Counted from the stretch's first letter, positions 44,750-59,883 are shown. The stretch is DNA of 64,000 nt from Gelatoporia subvermispora B (GCA_000320605.2 KB445805.1:781430-845429), one strand, 5' to 3'. Made by a program: numbers and translations. The notes: generated by a model from the letters alone, not told the origin.

Positions 44750-46912
44750 CCTGTGCGCTCCGGCGAGCGTACCCTCGAACGGTGCCTTGAGCACTGCAAC
44801 AAGGGCACGCCCTTACTCCGCGGGGGCTGTGCCGCGGTTCCCCTCCCCTGTCATATCTAACGATAACCGACATCCCAATACCCCGTGGATGGCACGATAC
44901 ATACACATTACTCGGTACACATGCATTACTTGTAGTACATATACACTCCCAGAACCTTCTTGTATTAGCTCCGGAGAAATTTGGACGCGACGCCGCAGCG
45001 CTTGTATATCGTATGCGTATGTGCAGGCGTCTCGAGCACCGACATAGCGGGGGAGCCGTGCGCATTTGTCGGGAATGTTGGGATTTGTCAAGGGCATACA
45101 CGACAGCCTGGATGCGAGCGCAGCAGCCAACATTGCTCGGAGTCCGGTGGCGTCCGTCCGTCGGGACGAGCCCGTGCAAGTCAGATAGGCTCCCGGACAC
45201 TTTTGGGAAAGCCGGAGCCCGGGAAGATCGTGCTCTGGGAGCGGCCGGGACCATACCGCGGTGTGTCTGATGTCGAGATGATGGTGAAGTGCTGGGGGAC
45301 CTAATATTGGCAATTGCGTGAGGGCGTAAGGAACCAGGCGCGTGGTGGTGTAGGTGGTAGTAGGATCGAGAAGCCTGTATACCCTCCGAGATGTCATGAA
45401 TGTGACATGTCGTTCGCTCAGGCACCGAGTCAAACTTGGACGTGCTCGGCATTGACGGTGCTGACGGTCGCCATGGGCGGCCGCATGGCGAAAGTGGCGT
45501 ACGCAGAAATTCAGGATGTTAGGCACGCGAAGCACGTCGAGGTTGGTGATATGGTGCATTCTGTCCATGTACAAATAGCAACGTGTGTTCATATTGTGCC
45601 TTTTGGACTTACTTAGACTTCCTCCCACGAGAGCCGTGAATTTCAGCAGAGGAAGCAGCACAGTCTTTGAATAACTTGCGTTTGCACGAACCAGAACCAC
45701 CCGATCGTCGTAAGGGCGAGTAATGGTAACCCGCTTTAGTAATCACCAGCATGGACCAAGTGGTGATCGGCGTACACGGGATGAGCATATGGCTGGATGG
45801 GTGCTAGGAGACGATTTGGATGACGAGGTTGCCTCAATAGTAACCATTTGTTCAATCCAAGACGTGAGAGAACAGCAGACTTAGAAGTGACATTCCATAT
45901 TACCAGTCATGTGGTAGCAAGGGCGTAATGCACCGCGTGCGATAGCTAGTTGAGCTCGAATTGTAAAGGCCTCGAGATCCGCCCTGTATGTCTTTGACAA
46001 ATAAGTCAGAATTAGCTTTCCGAGTCATCCTCGTTGACCGTCCGAACGGGCACATAGCAAGGCCATATTCGCAGAGTTATGTTACGTCAAACCCGATATC
46101 TGGCCAAGCAAGAGTTGATACATATGTCAAGATGGATGGTTCCAGGAGATTATTCGGTCCAGAGGGTTGCCTTGTATAGACATTTGTCGGCGGCATGGTA
46201 ACACAACAGGTAACACAACAAGCTTGGCAATACCATTCTATACTGCCAGTCACATGGCAGCATGAACAGGACGGGCATTTTATAGTTGAGTTAAGGCTTT
46301 CGCATATTTGAAACTCGTTGTGCACGTCTTGACTCTTGAGCGACCGGGTTGAGACTAGCCTTTCGAGTCATCCTGTTTACCGATACGAAGACACATAGCA
46401 AAGCCACGATCGAAGAGGAACGCTGTATCAGTCCCGACATCGGAACACGCGAGTATACTGCATACGTCAAGAAAGCGGGACATACACACTTTCCGCCGCA
46501 CTACAATTCCTTCATGACCCGTCCCGGGTCGAATATCTCAACGCTCTGTGCACCGCCCTAGGCAACACTCTGCCGACTTTTGTGACTGCTCCGGCAACCA
46601 TGATGCATGGATGACTCAAAGCATAGGTTTCTGAACAACAGCTAGCAGTGGGGGGGACGAGCAGATGTAGCGCAAGTGACGAGGAGGCTGACTGAGGCTG
46701 ACTGAGGAGCGGTGCCACCCGCCGCTGGAGCGGCTGTGCTCCCGCCTCCACGTTGACCGTGTGAACTCGGGTCGCTCTACAGCCGCATTGCGGTGGCGCT
46801 TCCTCTCCTCATACCACTCATCCTCTGCGTATTCTCATTCTCTACCTGGGTGCGTATAAAGTCCTTTCGTCCCTTTGAAACTGCTGAAAGTCCCGCAGAG
46901 TATAGAAAGTAA
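44750..46912. other. Intergenic, G-alpha to small secreted-type protein
   Basis: Long overlapping open frames on the minus strand (44712-45700) run in two phases at once and have no motif; I treat them as spurious. 45890-46480 contains a diverged tandem repeat. Confidence 0.45.
45890..46480. repeat. Diverged tandem repeat of about 350 bp
   Basis: Two successive blocks share spaced landmarks in the same order: catt(c)tatactgccagtca(c/t)(a/g)tgg(c/t)agca, tttcgagtcatcct, cacatagcaa(g/a)gcca and tacgtcaa(g). The copies are well diverged, so this is an old event. Confidence 0.5.
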
Positions 46913-47850
46913 ATGCGCCTTACAATACTACCGCTCTTGGTGGCTGGCGCCGGCCTGGGTGAGTCAGCTACTCCTATCCAATACTTGTACTGATCCTGTC
47001 ATCCCGACCGCATGCAGCCTCCCAGGTCGGCGCCAGCCCACTTCGAGTGGTTGTCGTCTCCGGACACACCGATAGCCACACGAACAACGGCGTAGCGTTC
47101 ACAGCCACGGAAGTGCACAAGAACACTCATCCGCCGTGCGGCCGGATGAAGAGTGCTCTGAACAAGATCACAGCGTTCTTCCCCGGATGGCGCACCACAG
47201 AATCTTATATGCCGCCTCTTCCCCCTACCGCCTTTACCCCCGATCAGCCTGAGTCCGATATGGCCCACATCTTGCCCTTTGGCAAGCCGGGTCCGCTCCC
47301 TATCGGCCCGCTCTTCCACGTCGGAGCCGTCTCCTTCGAACAGCTCGAGCAACTCGAAGAGGCGAAGAAAGCTCAGGCAGAGGTAGAGGCGACCGACATG
47401 AAGCACGCAGAGGAGGATGTCCGTCAGGATGATAACACCCCTGGCCCGCTCCGCGTGATTCATGTCGGTCACCGCCCGCATCACTTCGGCATGGGCAGGC
47501 ACCGCAGGCCGTTCGTCCACCGCCTGCACTTCGCCCTCGCTGCTCTTGGACCTTGGGAGGGTCGCGCCGTCGCTTTCGTCCTCGGTATGCAGCACCGTAC
47601 CTTCATATTTTGGCGCATATACTGACAGTATTCACTCGTAGGATGCGGTATCGGTGTTCTCCTCCGCATGATCTGGGTCCTTGCAGTCGTAGTTGTGCGT
47701 GCTGCTCGCCCTCACTCATCCAGCGACGACACAGAGGTCGAAGCCATCTTCGACGCCGAGGAATACGCAATCGCTCCTCCCGAGTACCCCGTCGACCTCA
47801 AGGTCGCTGTCTCCGACAACGAGAAGACGGAGGAGACCACCCAGCACTAG
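46913..47850 (+). CDS. Hypothetical protein with signal peptide and one C-terminal membrane helix
   Basis: Three exons (46913-46958, 47018-47584, 47642-47850) code for 273 residues. The N-terminus MRLTILPLLVAGAGLASQVGA is a good signal peptide, interrupted by a phase-1 intron. The middle is Pro/His-rich (for example HVGHRPHHFGMGRHRR) with a short Glu/Lys-rich helical stretch (about residues 120-150). A hydrophobic helix near residue 215 (GVLLRMIWVLAVVVV) is followed by an acidic cytosolic-type tail. This predicts a type I single-pass membrane protein or a processed secreted protein. The family is not recognised; similar architecture is common among uncharacterised basidiomycete proteins. Confidence 0.75.
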
Positions 47851-48714
47851 GACTACCGACGACCGTTAGTCAGTCGGCCTTTCCATGTAGGAGTACCCAT
47901 CTCGGACGATATCGACCACAACTCTGCTCGGGTGTTTCTCAACACCTGATGCTTCCGTCTATTCTTTGATTCCACTTCAGAAAATTCAGAAAACCCATTT
48001 ATTGTTTCCCCCACTTCTGCTCTGTGTTCCATCTTCTCCACTACCCAATAATACATGACAACTGTGTCAATTCCCTCCCTTCGTCCCCCACCCCACCCCA
48101 ATCGATCCTCGAATCTGTGATAGTGGACTCTCTGTGCAGTCCACTCTCGGCATGATGGCATTGCAGGACCTACGAGGCCATTTCCAACATTTTGCTCTCG
48201 TAGGCCTTGAGTTGCTACCAAGCCGAGAATGCTCTGCACAGCTGACAATCTCGTGTACCCTTATGTTCGTAGGATAACTAGCAATCTGCACCAGTTTGTC
48301 CGCAGCGTCTGATCTGCGTGGACTCCGCATGGCATACACACGTAAGTCGCAAGCTACCTAAACTCAAGAAGCGGCGATCAAGCGCAGAACCGATGTCTGG
48401 AGCGGGTATTACGTCTGTAGTTTTACCAATACATGTGATAGTTAGGTACTGAGATGTATTCGACAACTCCAACAGTCCGTGACTACAGGTGGTGGTGTAC
48501 AGTGGGGGAATATACCGGACACAGCGATAGAACAAGGGAGAACAAGGGCTATGTACTGGAGAAAGCGACAATGAGCAGGGGATCTGTGAATGGAAATCAG
48601 CCTAGACAAGGGGGGTCGGAAATGTAAGATAAAGCGCGCGGATGGAGAAGTACGATGAGAGAATGGAATTCGTAAGTGGGTGAATGGAGATGGTGTGCAA
48701 TAGCGGATGTACAG
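47851..48714. other. Convergent intergenic region
   Basis: 3' flanks of the hypothetical gene (+) and the RBR ligase gene (-). No gene was seen. Confidence 0.5.
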
Positions 48715-51014
48715 TTAGTCTTTCTCGAAGCCTTCTACGTCCACGTTCCACTTCCAGCGACCGTCTAGGAAACCGCGTGCAGTGTCCTCAAGCATGATCT
48801 CGTTGCGCTTCTGGACGTATACCTGGTCGCGAATATGTCAGAAATTTGAACACTAACAGGGAACTGGCATACCGTCTTGTCCGTCACCTTCTGGCGCAAC
48901 GACATAATCACTTCGGGGTCAATCGGCGACTCGATGAGCTCTGACAGCTCCTCCACAGCCCTCTCCAAATCCCTGTACCCCAAGCCGTCAGTCGGCCACA
49001 CGCAGGCGCTTGAAGAGACGCCAGTACGTACCGCTGGTTGTCCTCGAACAGCTCCTTCTCGTTGCCTTTCTCGAGGTAGTACGCCATCGAGTAAGTCCAC
49101 TTGAGTGTGCCGCGGCAGCGCACGCTCTCGTCAACCGCCTTGCGCATGAACTGCACCTCAATCCAGGAGAGCGCGCTCGCGAGCTGCATCTCCTCCATCT
49201 TCTGCTCGGTCTTCGCGTACAGCTCGGCCGACAGCCGCGCGGACTGCTCGTGGTTCGCCCAGCGGTTGTAGTACTGCGCGCCGGGTCCGATGTCAGCGGA
49301 TTTCCTATGGCGGGAAGGCCGGGAAGGGACATACGTGCAGGTAGCGCTCCAGCGAGGCACGGCTCCGCGATTGGGCATCTCGGGCGTCGACACTGGCTTT
49401 CTCGTCGTATCGATTGCAGGAGTACCAGGCTGTGCCATGCTCCGACCAGGGTCCCATGCACACCCAACAAAACTCGTACTTGCATTTCTTGCACGTCATG
49501 TGGCTGTAGATAGCACATAAAGATGACGGAGACCGAATATAAGAGCGGACAGTACATACTTGCACCCCCCGTTCTTCTCGATCGTGCTTTGGCACTTGCT
49601 GCACTCTTTCGTGTTGCTCTTGATCCAGTTCGCCGTCTCGCTGTCGTCGCGGCACTTCTGCAGCCACATCTTCGCGACCGCGCAAATCACCGGCCGGTGG
49701 TCCGTATCGATCGCGCACCCGAAGCAGAACACATGCGTGTCCGAGGCGCCGCAGTGCACCGTCGGGACGATGCTCGTGAGCGCCGATTTCGATGCCGCGC
49801 CCGGGCACGAGACCGTGTTCGTGCACGACGGGTACGGACAGTACTTCAGGCTGGGCATGCACGAGACAAAGTGGCGCACGAGGAGCTCCTGGAATCGCGC
49901 CCACGTCTGCGTATCGTCGGCGAGCGCCGTGCGCACGAACGAGTCCGGCGCAACAAGCGTGCAATTCTCCGCCATGCAGGTGATCCAGCTCTCCCCCTCT
50001 GTCCGCACCTTGCTCGACACGTAAGTGCTCCAGCATGCGGTGCAGTACAGGTGTCCGCATGTCAGGGACAGCGTCTTCTGCTGCGTGTCGTCGAAGCAGA
50101 TCGGGCACACGAACGGCTCGGAGGCAGGCGGGCTCGGTTCGGCGCTCTTGCTCTTACTGGACTTGGTAAACCCCAATCGCGAGCTGCGACGGGGGCCGCC
50201 GTGCGAGGATGAGGGCTCTGGTGACCTCTCAGGAGGCGCGATGCCAGCGGCTACGGAAACAGCGTTGACGTTGTCCATGTACTTCTCGATGAGGCGCTCC
50301 TTGTTCCAGTTCATGTGCCGTAGCAACAATGAAGCTACCTCCGACTACATCGAGGAATCAGATATGTGTGAGTGTGTCTGGAGTGCATAACAGCAGTGCG
50401 AAACCGCAAACCGTCTGGCGCGCGGTAACACGGGGGCGAACATGGCTGGCACGCACGAGGAGCCCACTCAGCCAACGAGTATTTCCCATCTAGCGCATAC
50501 AGCTCTTGTGCGTGAGCTGCTCACCAAGCTGGAGCCATGAGCACGCCCGGCGCTGGAGCAGCCTTGCCTCGATGAGGACAGCGCTGCGTGCTGTCGTTGC
50601 GCCGGACCCCCCTGTTGCTGCACGCCGCGTCGAGCCTACCCTCCCCAGCAATTTGCTGCATGCCGGATCGTCTACGGGTTCGCAAGCCGCTGGAACAGGT
50701 AAACAGGACTCACGTCAACCCCAAAGATGCCGCTAATGTGCTCAATATCCTGTCGCATGAGATACACCACCGCGTCCTGCGGAAGCGAGTCATGCTCTAC
50801 TTCGTATACTTTAATCTTCGGGCCCTTGTCTATCTTGAAATCGTCGTTGATGTTGTCCATCTCCATGTCGGAGGCCGAGCCTGTGGCTGCTTGATCAGCA
50901 CGTAAAGCTAGTATGACTATGGCGACCCCACTGACCTTCGTCATCGTCGAGCATGTCCTCATCGTCGTTGTATTCAAAGTCGTCATTGTCAGAGAACTCA
51001 TAGTCGGACGACAT
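48715..51014 (-). CDS. Ariadne-type RBR E3 ubiquitin ligase
   Basis: Seven exons (51014-50936, 50880-50714, 50344-49560, 49503-49335, 49273-49032, 48972-48873, 48822-48715) code for 549 residues. Order: acidic N-terminus ([20 protein letters not shown]); a UBA-like region ([12 protein letters not shown] to [15 protein letters not shown]); RING1 from Cys162 (CPICFDD, CGHLYC); an IBR domain with paired cysteines; RING2 ([14 protein letters not shown], then NHMTC and CWVC) with the catalytic Cys343 in the GGCNHM motif; and the helical Ariadne domain ([19 protein letters not shown]). Known role: RING-HECT hybrid ligases taking ubiquitin from E2 onto the RING2 cysteine, often activated by neddylated cullins through the Ariadne domain. 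Intron 2 is about 370 nt, long for this genome. It is divergent with the lysyl-tRNA synthetase gene. Confidence 0.94.
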
Positions 51015-51248
51015 GATGGTGGAAGTGGATGTGTGCACGCTGCTGCACACGGCGTCGAGGCTGGCGCTGCCGCCGGCCGAGCGTCCTAATATGGCGGCCA
51101 AATTCAGACTCCGCGGGGGAATATCCCGCGAGATCTCCCCTGAGATGTCTGCTTTTGGACATTTACTACCGAGATATTACATAATACTCTCCGCAAGGTT
51201 GTTTCGGTAATTTCGGTGACTCGATCGAGTATAGTAGCAAAAAGTTGT
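51015..51248. promoter_or_regulatory. Shared divergent promoter, RBR ligase / lysyl-tRNA synthetase
   Basis: Only 234 bp separate the two start codons, so both promoters must lie here. It contains an imperfect palindrome with CGCGGG and CCCGCG arms around 51110-51130. No clear TATA box was seen. Confidence 0.6.
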
Positions 51249-53424
<2,176 letters not shown>

Positions 53425-54071
53425 GCGCGCTCACGGGACGCGTAGAAGTCACCAATCTTGCAGATCTTGTACATTACAGCCAACCGTTAACATATAATCT
53501 AGTGTCCCCACACGAGTAACATGGCTGATATTCGAGTCCTGGCAGTCCCATTCATTCATTACCCGACTAACTTACTATCTGAGTGAGGCGAAGGATTCCC
53601 GGATCGACGATGTTGAGAGATATCGCGGTTAAGGTCAATTCCCTTGACAGATACGAAGGAAGGTGGCCTCGTGAAAGTGAGCGACCCGGAAGAAGTCATT
53701 CAACGAACGGGTTCTTTCACCGTAGACAAAACGCTCACATGGAATTGCCTAGCAGTGAGCAATCAAAATCACCTTGCTTGCAAGGTCTCTCAGACTGACA
53801 ATTGTCACCGGTTTTCCGGTCACCGATTCCCACGGCATCACGTGCATGTCCAAGTTTGGTAATCGCCCACTTCCCGTGAATCCCGTCATTCGATTATCGT
53901 AGTCACGGTCCAAGCGATCCTCTACGCCCATTTGCGCGATTCTCGCTGGAATTACTATTTATACAGGACATCGTTATGAAATACATTTGCTCTCGCCGCT
54001 TTACTCTGTAGCCAGGCGCGCCTGCGTGTACCAACAAATACACGGGCACAGCGTGAGAGAACGTTCATTGA
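53425..54071. other. Intergenic, lysyl-tRNA synthetase to transposon
   Basis: 3' flank of krs1; short open frames without recognisable content. Confidence 0.5.
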
Positions 54072-54079
54072 TCCTACCC
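54072..54079. other. Target-site duplication, left copy (tcctaccc)
   Basis: This octamer directly precedes the left inverted repeat and is repeated exactly at 59920-59927 after the right inverted repeat. Confidence 0.92.
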
Positions 54080-54115
54080 AGGACCCGGGCAGCTCCCCTA
54101 TAGGTAAGGCCCCAG
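54080..54115 (+). repeat. Left terminal inverted repeat
   Basis: 36 bp; 33 of 36 positions match the reverse complement of 59884-59919. The differences are confined to positions 19-21. Confidence 0.93.
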
Positions 54116-54368
54116 CGAGACCCTAAAATAGCCTCAAATATGCAACGATTTGGGTGCAAAATATGCTACGAGTGCCCTAGGCTCGTCACGGAGTCACATC
54201 ACGTGCTCCGATATGACGCATTCGGTCACGCTTTGTCACGCCTCTCCCAAGCGTAGAATTCGTGCTTGCAGCTCGTGTTTCTGTGAAGCTATATTACAAT
54301 ACGATGTACGGTAGCGTAGAAGTGTTATGCGAGAACAATATACGGCTAATTGAGCTGAATGAACGACA

Positions 54369-57300
54369 TCATTTCAACAACTTTTGTACCTTTGTGTTGC
54401 TGAAAGTTCGCCAACATATAGCGGCTGTCTGAGTTAGCTGTCTATCGTTCGGTCGTCCAGCAAGAGCACCAAGTCCCAGATTGTATACCAGGTGTTCAAC
54501 TTTGGCGTGCGTGTGCAAGTCAAACCGACCGTGACGACATGAGAACCGAGGGACAGGTGTCTCCTCATCGTCTGAGTCTGACCAGTCCTCGACATCGTCA
54601 TTCACCTCCCCTTTATTCTGTAAGAATTGTATCAGTGTACAACTACAGGTCCAGAGGCAGTATATGAGAGCACGTACTGCTGCTAGCGGGATGTATACAC
54701 GCAATGACAGGTAAGACAGCCCTGTAAGGCTATCGGCTGCTTCAATTGAACCATGGCGTTTGCTAATCTTGTAGATGTCGAGAACCTCGCCCACGTATAT
54801 ACGTACTTTGTTACGGATGATGACGAACCCTCCTATACGTAGAGGGTTTATTTGATGTACGTTCCTGATAGAAACATTGGGTACCACTACGAATCAAAGG
54901 TAAGTAGACATTGAGACCGCCGTTGATGCATACATACCATCCGGGGAGACCGTTTGCCGTATGTGTCTTGCTGCGCTCATCCAACGCTTTTCGCGTTCCG
55001 TTTGAACCCTTTGCAACTCAGTATTCTGGTCTTCTGCAATACGTACGCGGTGACTGGCTTCCTTGATACTCAATTTTGTCTTTGGTGCCTCTGACATCAA
55101 CGACGCCAGCTGCGGCATTGCAAATTTTGGGTCAAGGATGACCACACGTTCCGAACGTGTAGACGTTCCGGACTGGTGGCGAGTGCGCGCATCTAACAGG
55201 CATTTGATTGAGATCTTCCCCAAGCTATCAGTAAGCTCGCTCGACTGTTCCTTGATGTTCTCGGAGTTGTTGATGGCGGTCCGTTCATTCGAACTTGAGA
55301 TTGTCGTGATCGAGGTGTTCGAGTTTAAGCCTTGGGGTTGTATGTGTTGGAGTTCTTCTAACGACTCTTCGTATCTCTCCGAGATAGCCGCATACCGAGC
55401 AGCATCTTTCGAAGCCAGGCGGCCAACGTCCTCAAGACTTCTACCATCCTGCCCCTCAGATTCTGAGTCGTCTTCCTCTTGATCTGTGTCACCAACATCT
55501 TCCTCCAGATCAGTGTCTGCGTCGTCAGGACACTCTATCTCTGGTATGTGTTCTTTTGTAGAAGCCCCTCTACGAGTAGACCGTCTTTCAAGCGAAGTCA
55601 GTGTGAGCGGGAGGACCGGTACTGGCAGGTAGAGAAGCTCCTTCGATATCTGAGAGGCTTCTTTGAATGCCAGCGCCACGGTTTGATTCAATTCCAGTGT
55701 GCTTAGCTTAACGTGATTCAAGCTGAGCTCCTCTTTGGTAAGCGGCGAATTGTCGTAGTCGAGGATGTAGCCTGAGCGAGAAGAGCGCTCTTTCTGAGGT
55801 TGGAAATTCCCGGTTAGCAAGATATGTTGTCGGAGCATCACATGTTTGACGAGTTTGAGCAGCTCCGCATATGTGAAGTTTGGCAGCAGAGTTCGTGCTA
55901 GCCCGAAGAAATGCTCGACAAACTCAGTTCCCAACATCCAGGGGCAGAAAGCGTGATCCGGGTAGTATCTAGCGTACGCAAGCGCCAATAGAACCAAGCT
56001 ATCGCACATCCGGTTGAAGATATTGAAGCTGGCGGGTGAGATAAAGGATTGCGTTGTCGAATACAGATCTGGATATTCTTGGGAGAGGTTCCTGATGTGC
56101 GCATGCCAGAAGTGTAGGAAAAATCTCGCCCTGAGAGCAGCCAGAACACGGTCACGAGGAGCCATTCGTCGGTTAAGCCATGCATCGAATAGCTCCCCGA
56201 GAATGAACAAGTACACATGTAGGCCGAGAAGCTCGTCCTTGATGAAGCACCGACCGTCATCGTCGTATGTTGTAGCCGCCAGAGCAGTATGATGAAACAG
56301 ACGGCGTGCAGCTCCGTCGTCTTGTTTGTCGACATCAACGACATCTCGTTGGACTAATCCTGAGTTCCTCACAGTGTAGAGCTGGACCAGAGACCGGTTC
56401 ACGAGATATCCACGACCAAGACTTGCCGTATGAGTGCCATGCTGAGGCTGGTTTCTAGCAGTTTTGCGGCCATGCTGCGGATCAGAGACGGAGACCAGAG
56501 GCCCCGTCTCTTTGAATACGGGTGCATGAAGGTTGATTCCATAGAGCGGGTAGCTATAGAGTAGTGGCGGAAGCTCAGAAGTACTCTGGTCCATGAGATT
56601 TTGGGCGGCAAGCTCGGAAGCGGCTCCGTCGGCGGCAGAAGATACTACGAGTAGCTTCAGCTGTGCAGCCATCTGTAGGAGCTGCCGCTGCATAGTTGAA
56701 ATAGAGTCCGCCGTGTCACTGCCGTCCGTCGGGAGCAGAGCCACAACGAAGGGAGGAACTTGCGGGAGTGGAACCTTGATTAAAATGGCCCGGGTTTGTG
56801 TTGCATATGCCCGACGCTCACGAATGGTCCCAATGACGGTGTCGATATCCTCATTGTTCTCTACTTCGCACTCCGATAAAGGTAGGGTCGAGCCGAGGAC
56901 ATGACTGCCAAAGTCGTTAGAGTACGTGAGCCTTTGTCGAACTTTTGTGCAGTCTCCAGAAACCGCGACAGGTCCATTGAACCCAAACATATCTGCCCAG
57001 CGTTTGACTCGAGCGATGTTCTCAAACTCAAGAGACGGGTTCTGTAGGCAGTCGGGCGAGCGTCGAACCATGTCGCGCATAAGCCTAGGGGAAGGGCCGC
57101 CAATCTGGGATGTCAGGATACCGAACTGTTGAGCTGACTGATGACCATAAGATCGCATGAGAGTCATGAAGTTGAGATAATTCCTGGGATAGCGTAGGCC
57201 ATATTTCGCGTTCGGATTGTTTTCTCGCTGCACACGTTGCTCCATGACTTGGCATACTTCGGTGAATGTGACTCTGTCGTGAAGCCGGCCCTCAGAGGCG

Positions 57301-59579
57301 TGTTTGTAGAGACGAAGAAAACATCCCAGATTATCATCCTTCTCGAGGTCCATCCACAGCGCGAACAATAGAGTATCCTTGAGGTTGTTCTGAAGCTCAC
57401 GAGAATCCGGGTTAAGCAGGGTCCTGGGTGCGTATTTTTCGCGAGCGATATGTATGGCATGCTGTTCGTCTTCTGGAAGACCAGCTTCTTTCATTTTCTG
57501 TACACAAGTGTGTAAGCTGTAGTACTCATCGCATTGGTATTGTACTTACCCGGGAAATAGCCTTCTTCAAGGCTCTGTCTGATGTGAGCTTCTCGCATGC
57601 ATCACATATGTTGGACATATTTGATGTTGTTCCCTCGCAGCGCGTGGAACGAATGAACTTGCCATGGTAATGGACCTCCCACCTGGCCCAGGCCTTGAGC
57701 GTCAGATCGAGCTTTTGCTTTTCCTGGTTGGTCCACATATGTTCTGGTTGCCGTCGGTTGCCATCTGGCGGGACTTCGTGCTTGACGGAACATGTTATGA
57801 TGTTCTGTTCCTTGTGCCCAACGCCATCGCCCTTTACAGGCGGCAGATTCTTGTACGGGAAAAGCTGCCGAGCTGCCCGGCCTCGAAATATCACGGAAAT
57901 ACCCCCAAGACCCCGAGTACGTGTGCGAGAGATATATTCCTGGTATACCTCATCGCACAGATGTTTACATGTGTACATTTTGTCGACTCGCATGGCGGGA
58001 GGGTCAATGGAAGCCTCAGCAACATTATTAGTTGGCGCCGTGCGGATCCTTTCCACGTCAGCCTTGCGTTCGACGTGCCCAAAATACTTGATTATCGACG
58101 GAGTCTACAGAGAGACATCAAGTCAGAGAGGTACGATGTCAACAATGATAGTACTCACTGCTGCGACCTGACGAGTCTCATACATCACCGAGACACTGTT
58201 CTCGGTATCCTCTGCTGCAACGCTCGTCTGAGATGACCCCGCAGCGCCTGTATGGCCCTTCAAAGGTTGAAAGAATGCGGTAATGGACGACCCTGATATC
58301 TTAACCTTGTGCTCGACATGGGTTACACGCTGACTTTCGGAACCGGTGATCTGAGGGCACACATTACGATGTTTGTCCCAGTTCGCCCGGTCGTATTCGC
58401 GGTTTGAGCGCAGCTTGATCCACTTCCAGCACGCGGAACATTGGACGCGAAATGGCTCGGCCTTCAGAATGAATGAGTCGGCTTCAAGGGCGGCTTGACG
58501 AGCGTCGACAGTCTTTCGAGCAGCACGAGGCTTCCTGGGCTCTTGTTTTGCCTTCTTGCTTCGTTCATCACCCGTGCGATATCCATCTTCGTCATTGTCC
58601 TGAAGTACATCTTGAGGTCGCTTCCGACCTGTGACTGGAGGCGTGGATTTAGTCTCTCCCTTACGAGATGAGCCGGCGGTGTTTCCGATGAGCTGTTTTT
58701 GTTCTTTCGGCTCCCTAATCAGATACACTGGTCAGTGATACATACAAACAGACCACTGGCCTCGACGTACGGACGAAATGGTAATGCAAGCAATGTAAGC
58801 AGCATGTCCTCTCTGTACTCCTCTTTGCTGCTGTTAGTGACTCTTCGAAAGCTCGCCTTCATGGCAAACATCCTCTCGGCCCCCGCAACGAAAAGACCAC
58901 AAGACCAGGAGTCAAATTGACGTTCGGTCTCTAGAGGAGAGCTCAGCTCGAACGTCCATTGCCCCTGATCCCATAGTATAACACGTTGATCCGTGTTCTT
59001 GAGGATGTAGTCGATAGTTTTGAGGAACAGCTTCAATATACAATGAGCTGAGTTCGGTATTTCATGCAGTGGCAGAAGCTTACCGGTTTTGCCCAGTCCG
59101 TTGAGTCTAACTCAGGGATGCTATCAAATATTCCTGCCTGCTGCTGGTCGAAATCAATCCACCCTAAGACCCAGTGGGAAGGGTCGCCACCGCACAAGGG
59201 TATTGCCCACCGTGGACGTGATGGAATGAGATTAGGGCCGCCCTATAGAAAGATTGAGTCATAGCGGTTCACTGCTGAGAAGATGCGGACTTACAGCGAA
59301 ATCAATATGGCCCCGGAGTGAACCGACGAAAGCATTCTCTTGACGAAGACCATTGACTAGATCAGGCATCCAGGAAGAGAAGATACAGAAGTCCGCATTG
59401 CCGGACTCTTCGGCCGCTAGCTGTAGGGCCGCACCATAAGCGTTGAGAACGGTGCCACATATCTCGTCAGATTTTCCCAACAGTAACGGATCCAAGTCAC
59501 TGCGAGCGACCTGAATGTCTCGGATCTGACGAACCCGGTTCTCGAGAAGTGCAGACTGTAGAGATGAAGCTGAGGCCAT
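54369..59579 (-). CDS. Transposon-encoded Ulp1-like protease / transposase fusion protein
   Basis: Eight exons (59579-59295, 59242-59084, 59030-58771, 58714-58159, 58104-57550, 57497-54938, 54886-54678, 54617-54369) join into 1,610 residues. An in-frame upstream ATG at 59654 is possible. Residues about 96-235 match the C48 (Ulp1/SENP) cysteine protease fold: His118 (SHWVLGWID), Asp135 (GIFDSI), Gln186 and Cys192 (DSWSCGLF). The His-Asp spacing of 17 and Gln-Cys spacing of 6 are as I recall for yeast Ulp1. Residues 236-420 are basic and contain a CSACWKWIKL to DKHRNVC zinc-binding-like segment. Residues 421-605 contain further Cys pairs. Residues about 606-1460 resemble large transposase-like proteins of agaricomycetes, with candidate catalytic acids Asp787 (SGDCTK), Asp895 (SSAADGAASE) and Glu1130 or Glu1133 (TEFVEHFFG). 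The C-terminus is unknown. Confidence 0.85.
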
Positions 59580-59883
59580 CAAGATACTTTGACTGACGGT
59601 TCGAATTGTACATGACAGAAAACCGTTATATTTGCAGAAAAATATCAAAGCCACAGAACGGTACGCGAAGGAAAAGCGTTTGCGCGAGCCACGGAGCGGA
59701 ACAGTGCCACTTGTGGTGCGCGGTAGCCGTGTGGCGAGCGGTCACCGGCGCCTGGGAGACGCGTCGCGCCAGTCACCTGACCCGAAAATATGCAACGGGG
59801 ACCATAGGCTTCCGGATTTTTGGCCTCAAATATGCTAAAAATGGACAAGGATTTCGTGATTTCGGGGGGGTCAAATATGCTAA

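Noticed and set aside
44712..45700. Two long overlapping minus-strand open frames (246 and 295 codons)
   Set aside because: They overlap in different phases, contain no motif or splice structure, and have compositions typical of antisense frames in GC-rich DNA.
54894..57494. 866-codon frame read as the whole transposase
   Set aside because: Both ends continue through good splice sites into further open exons, giving a single 1,610-residue product.
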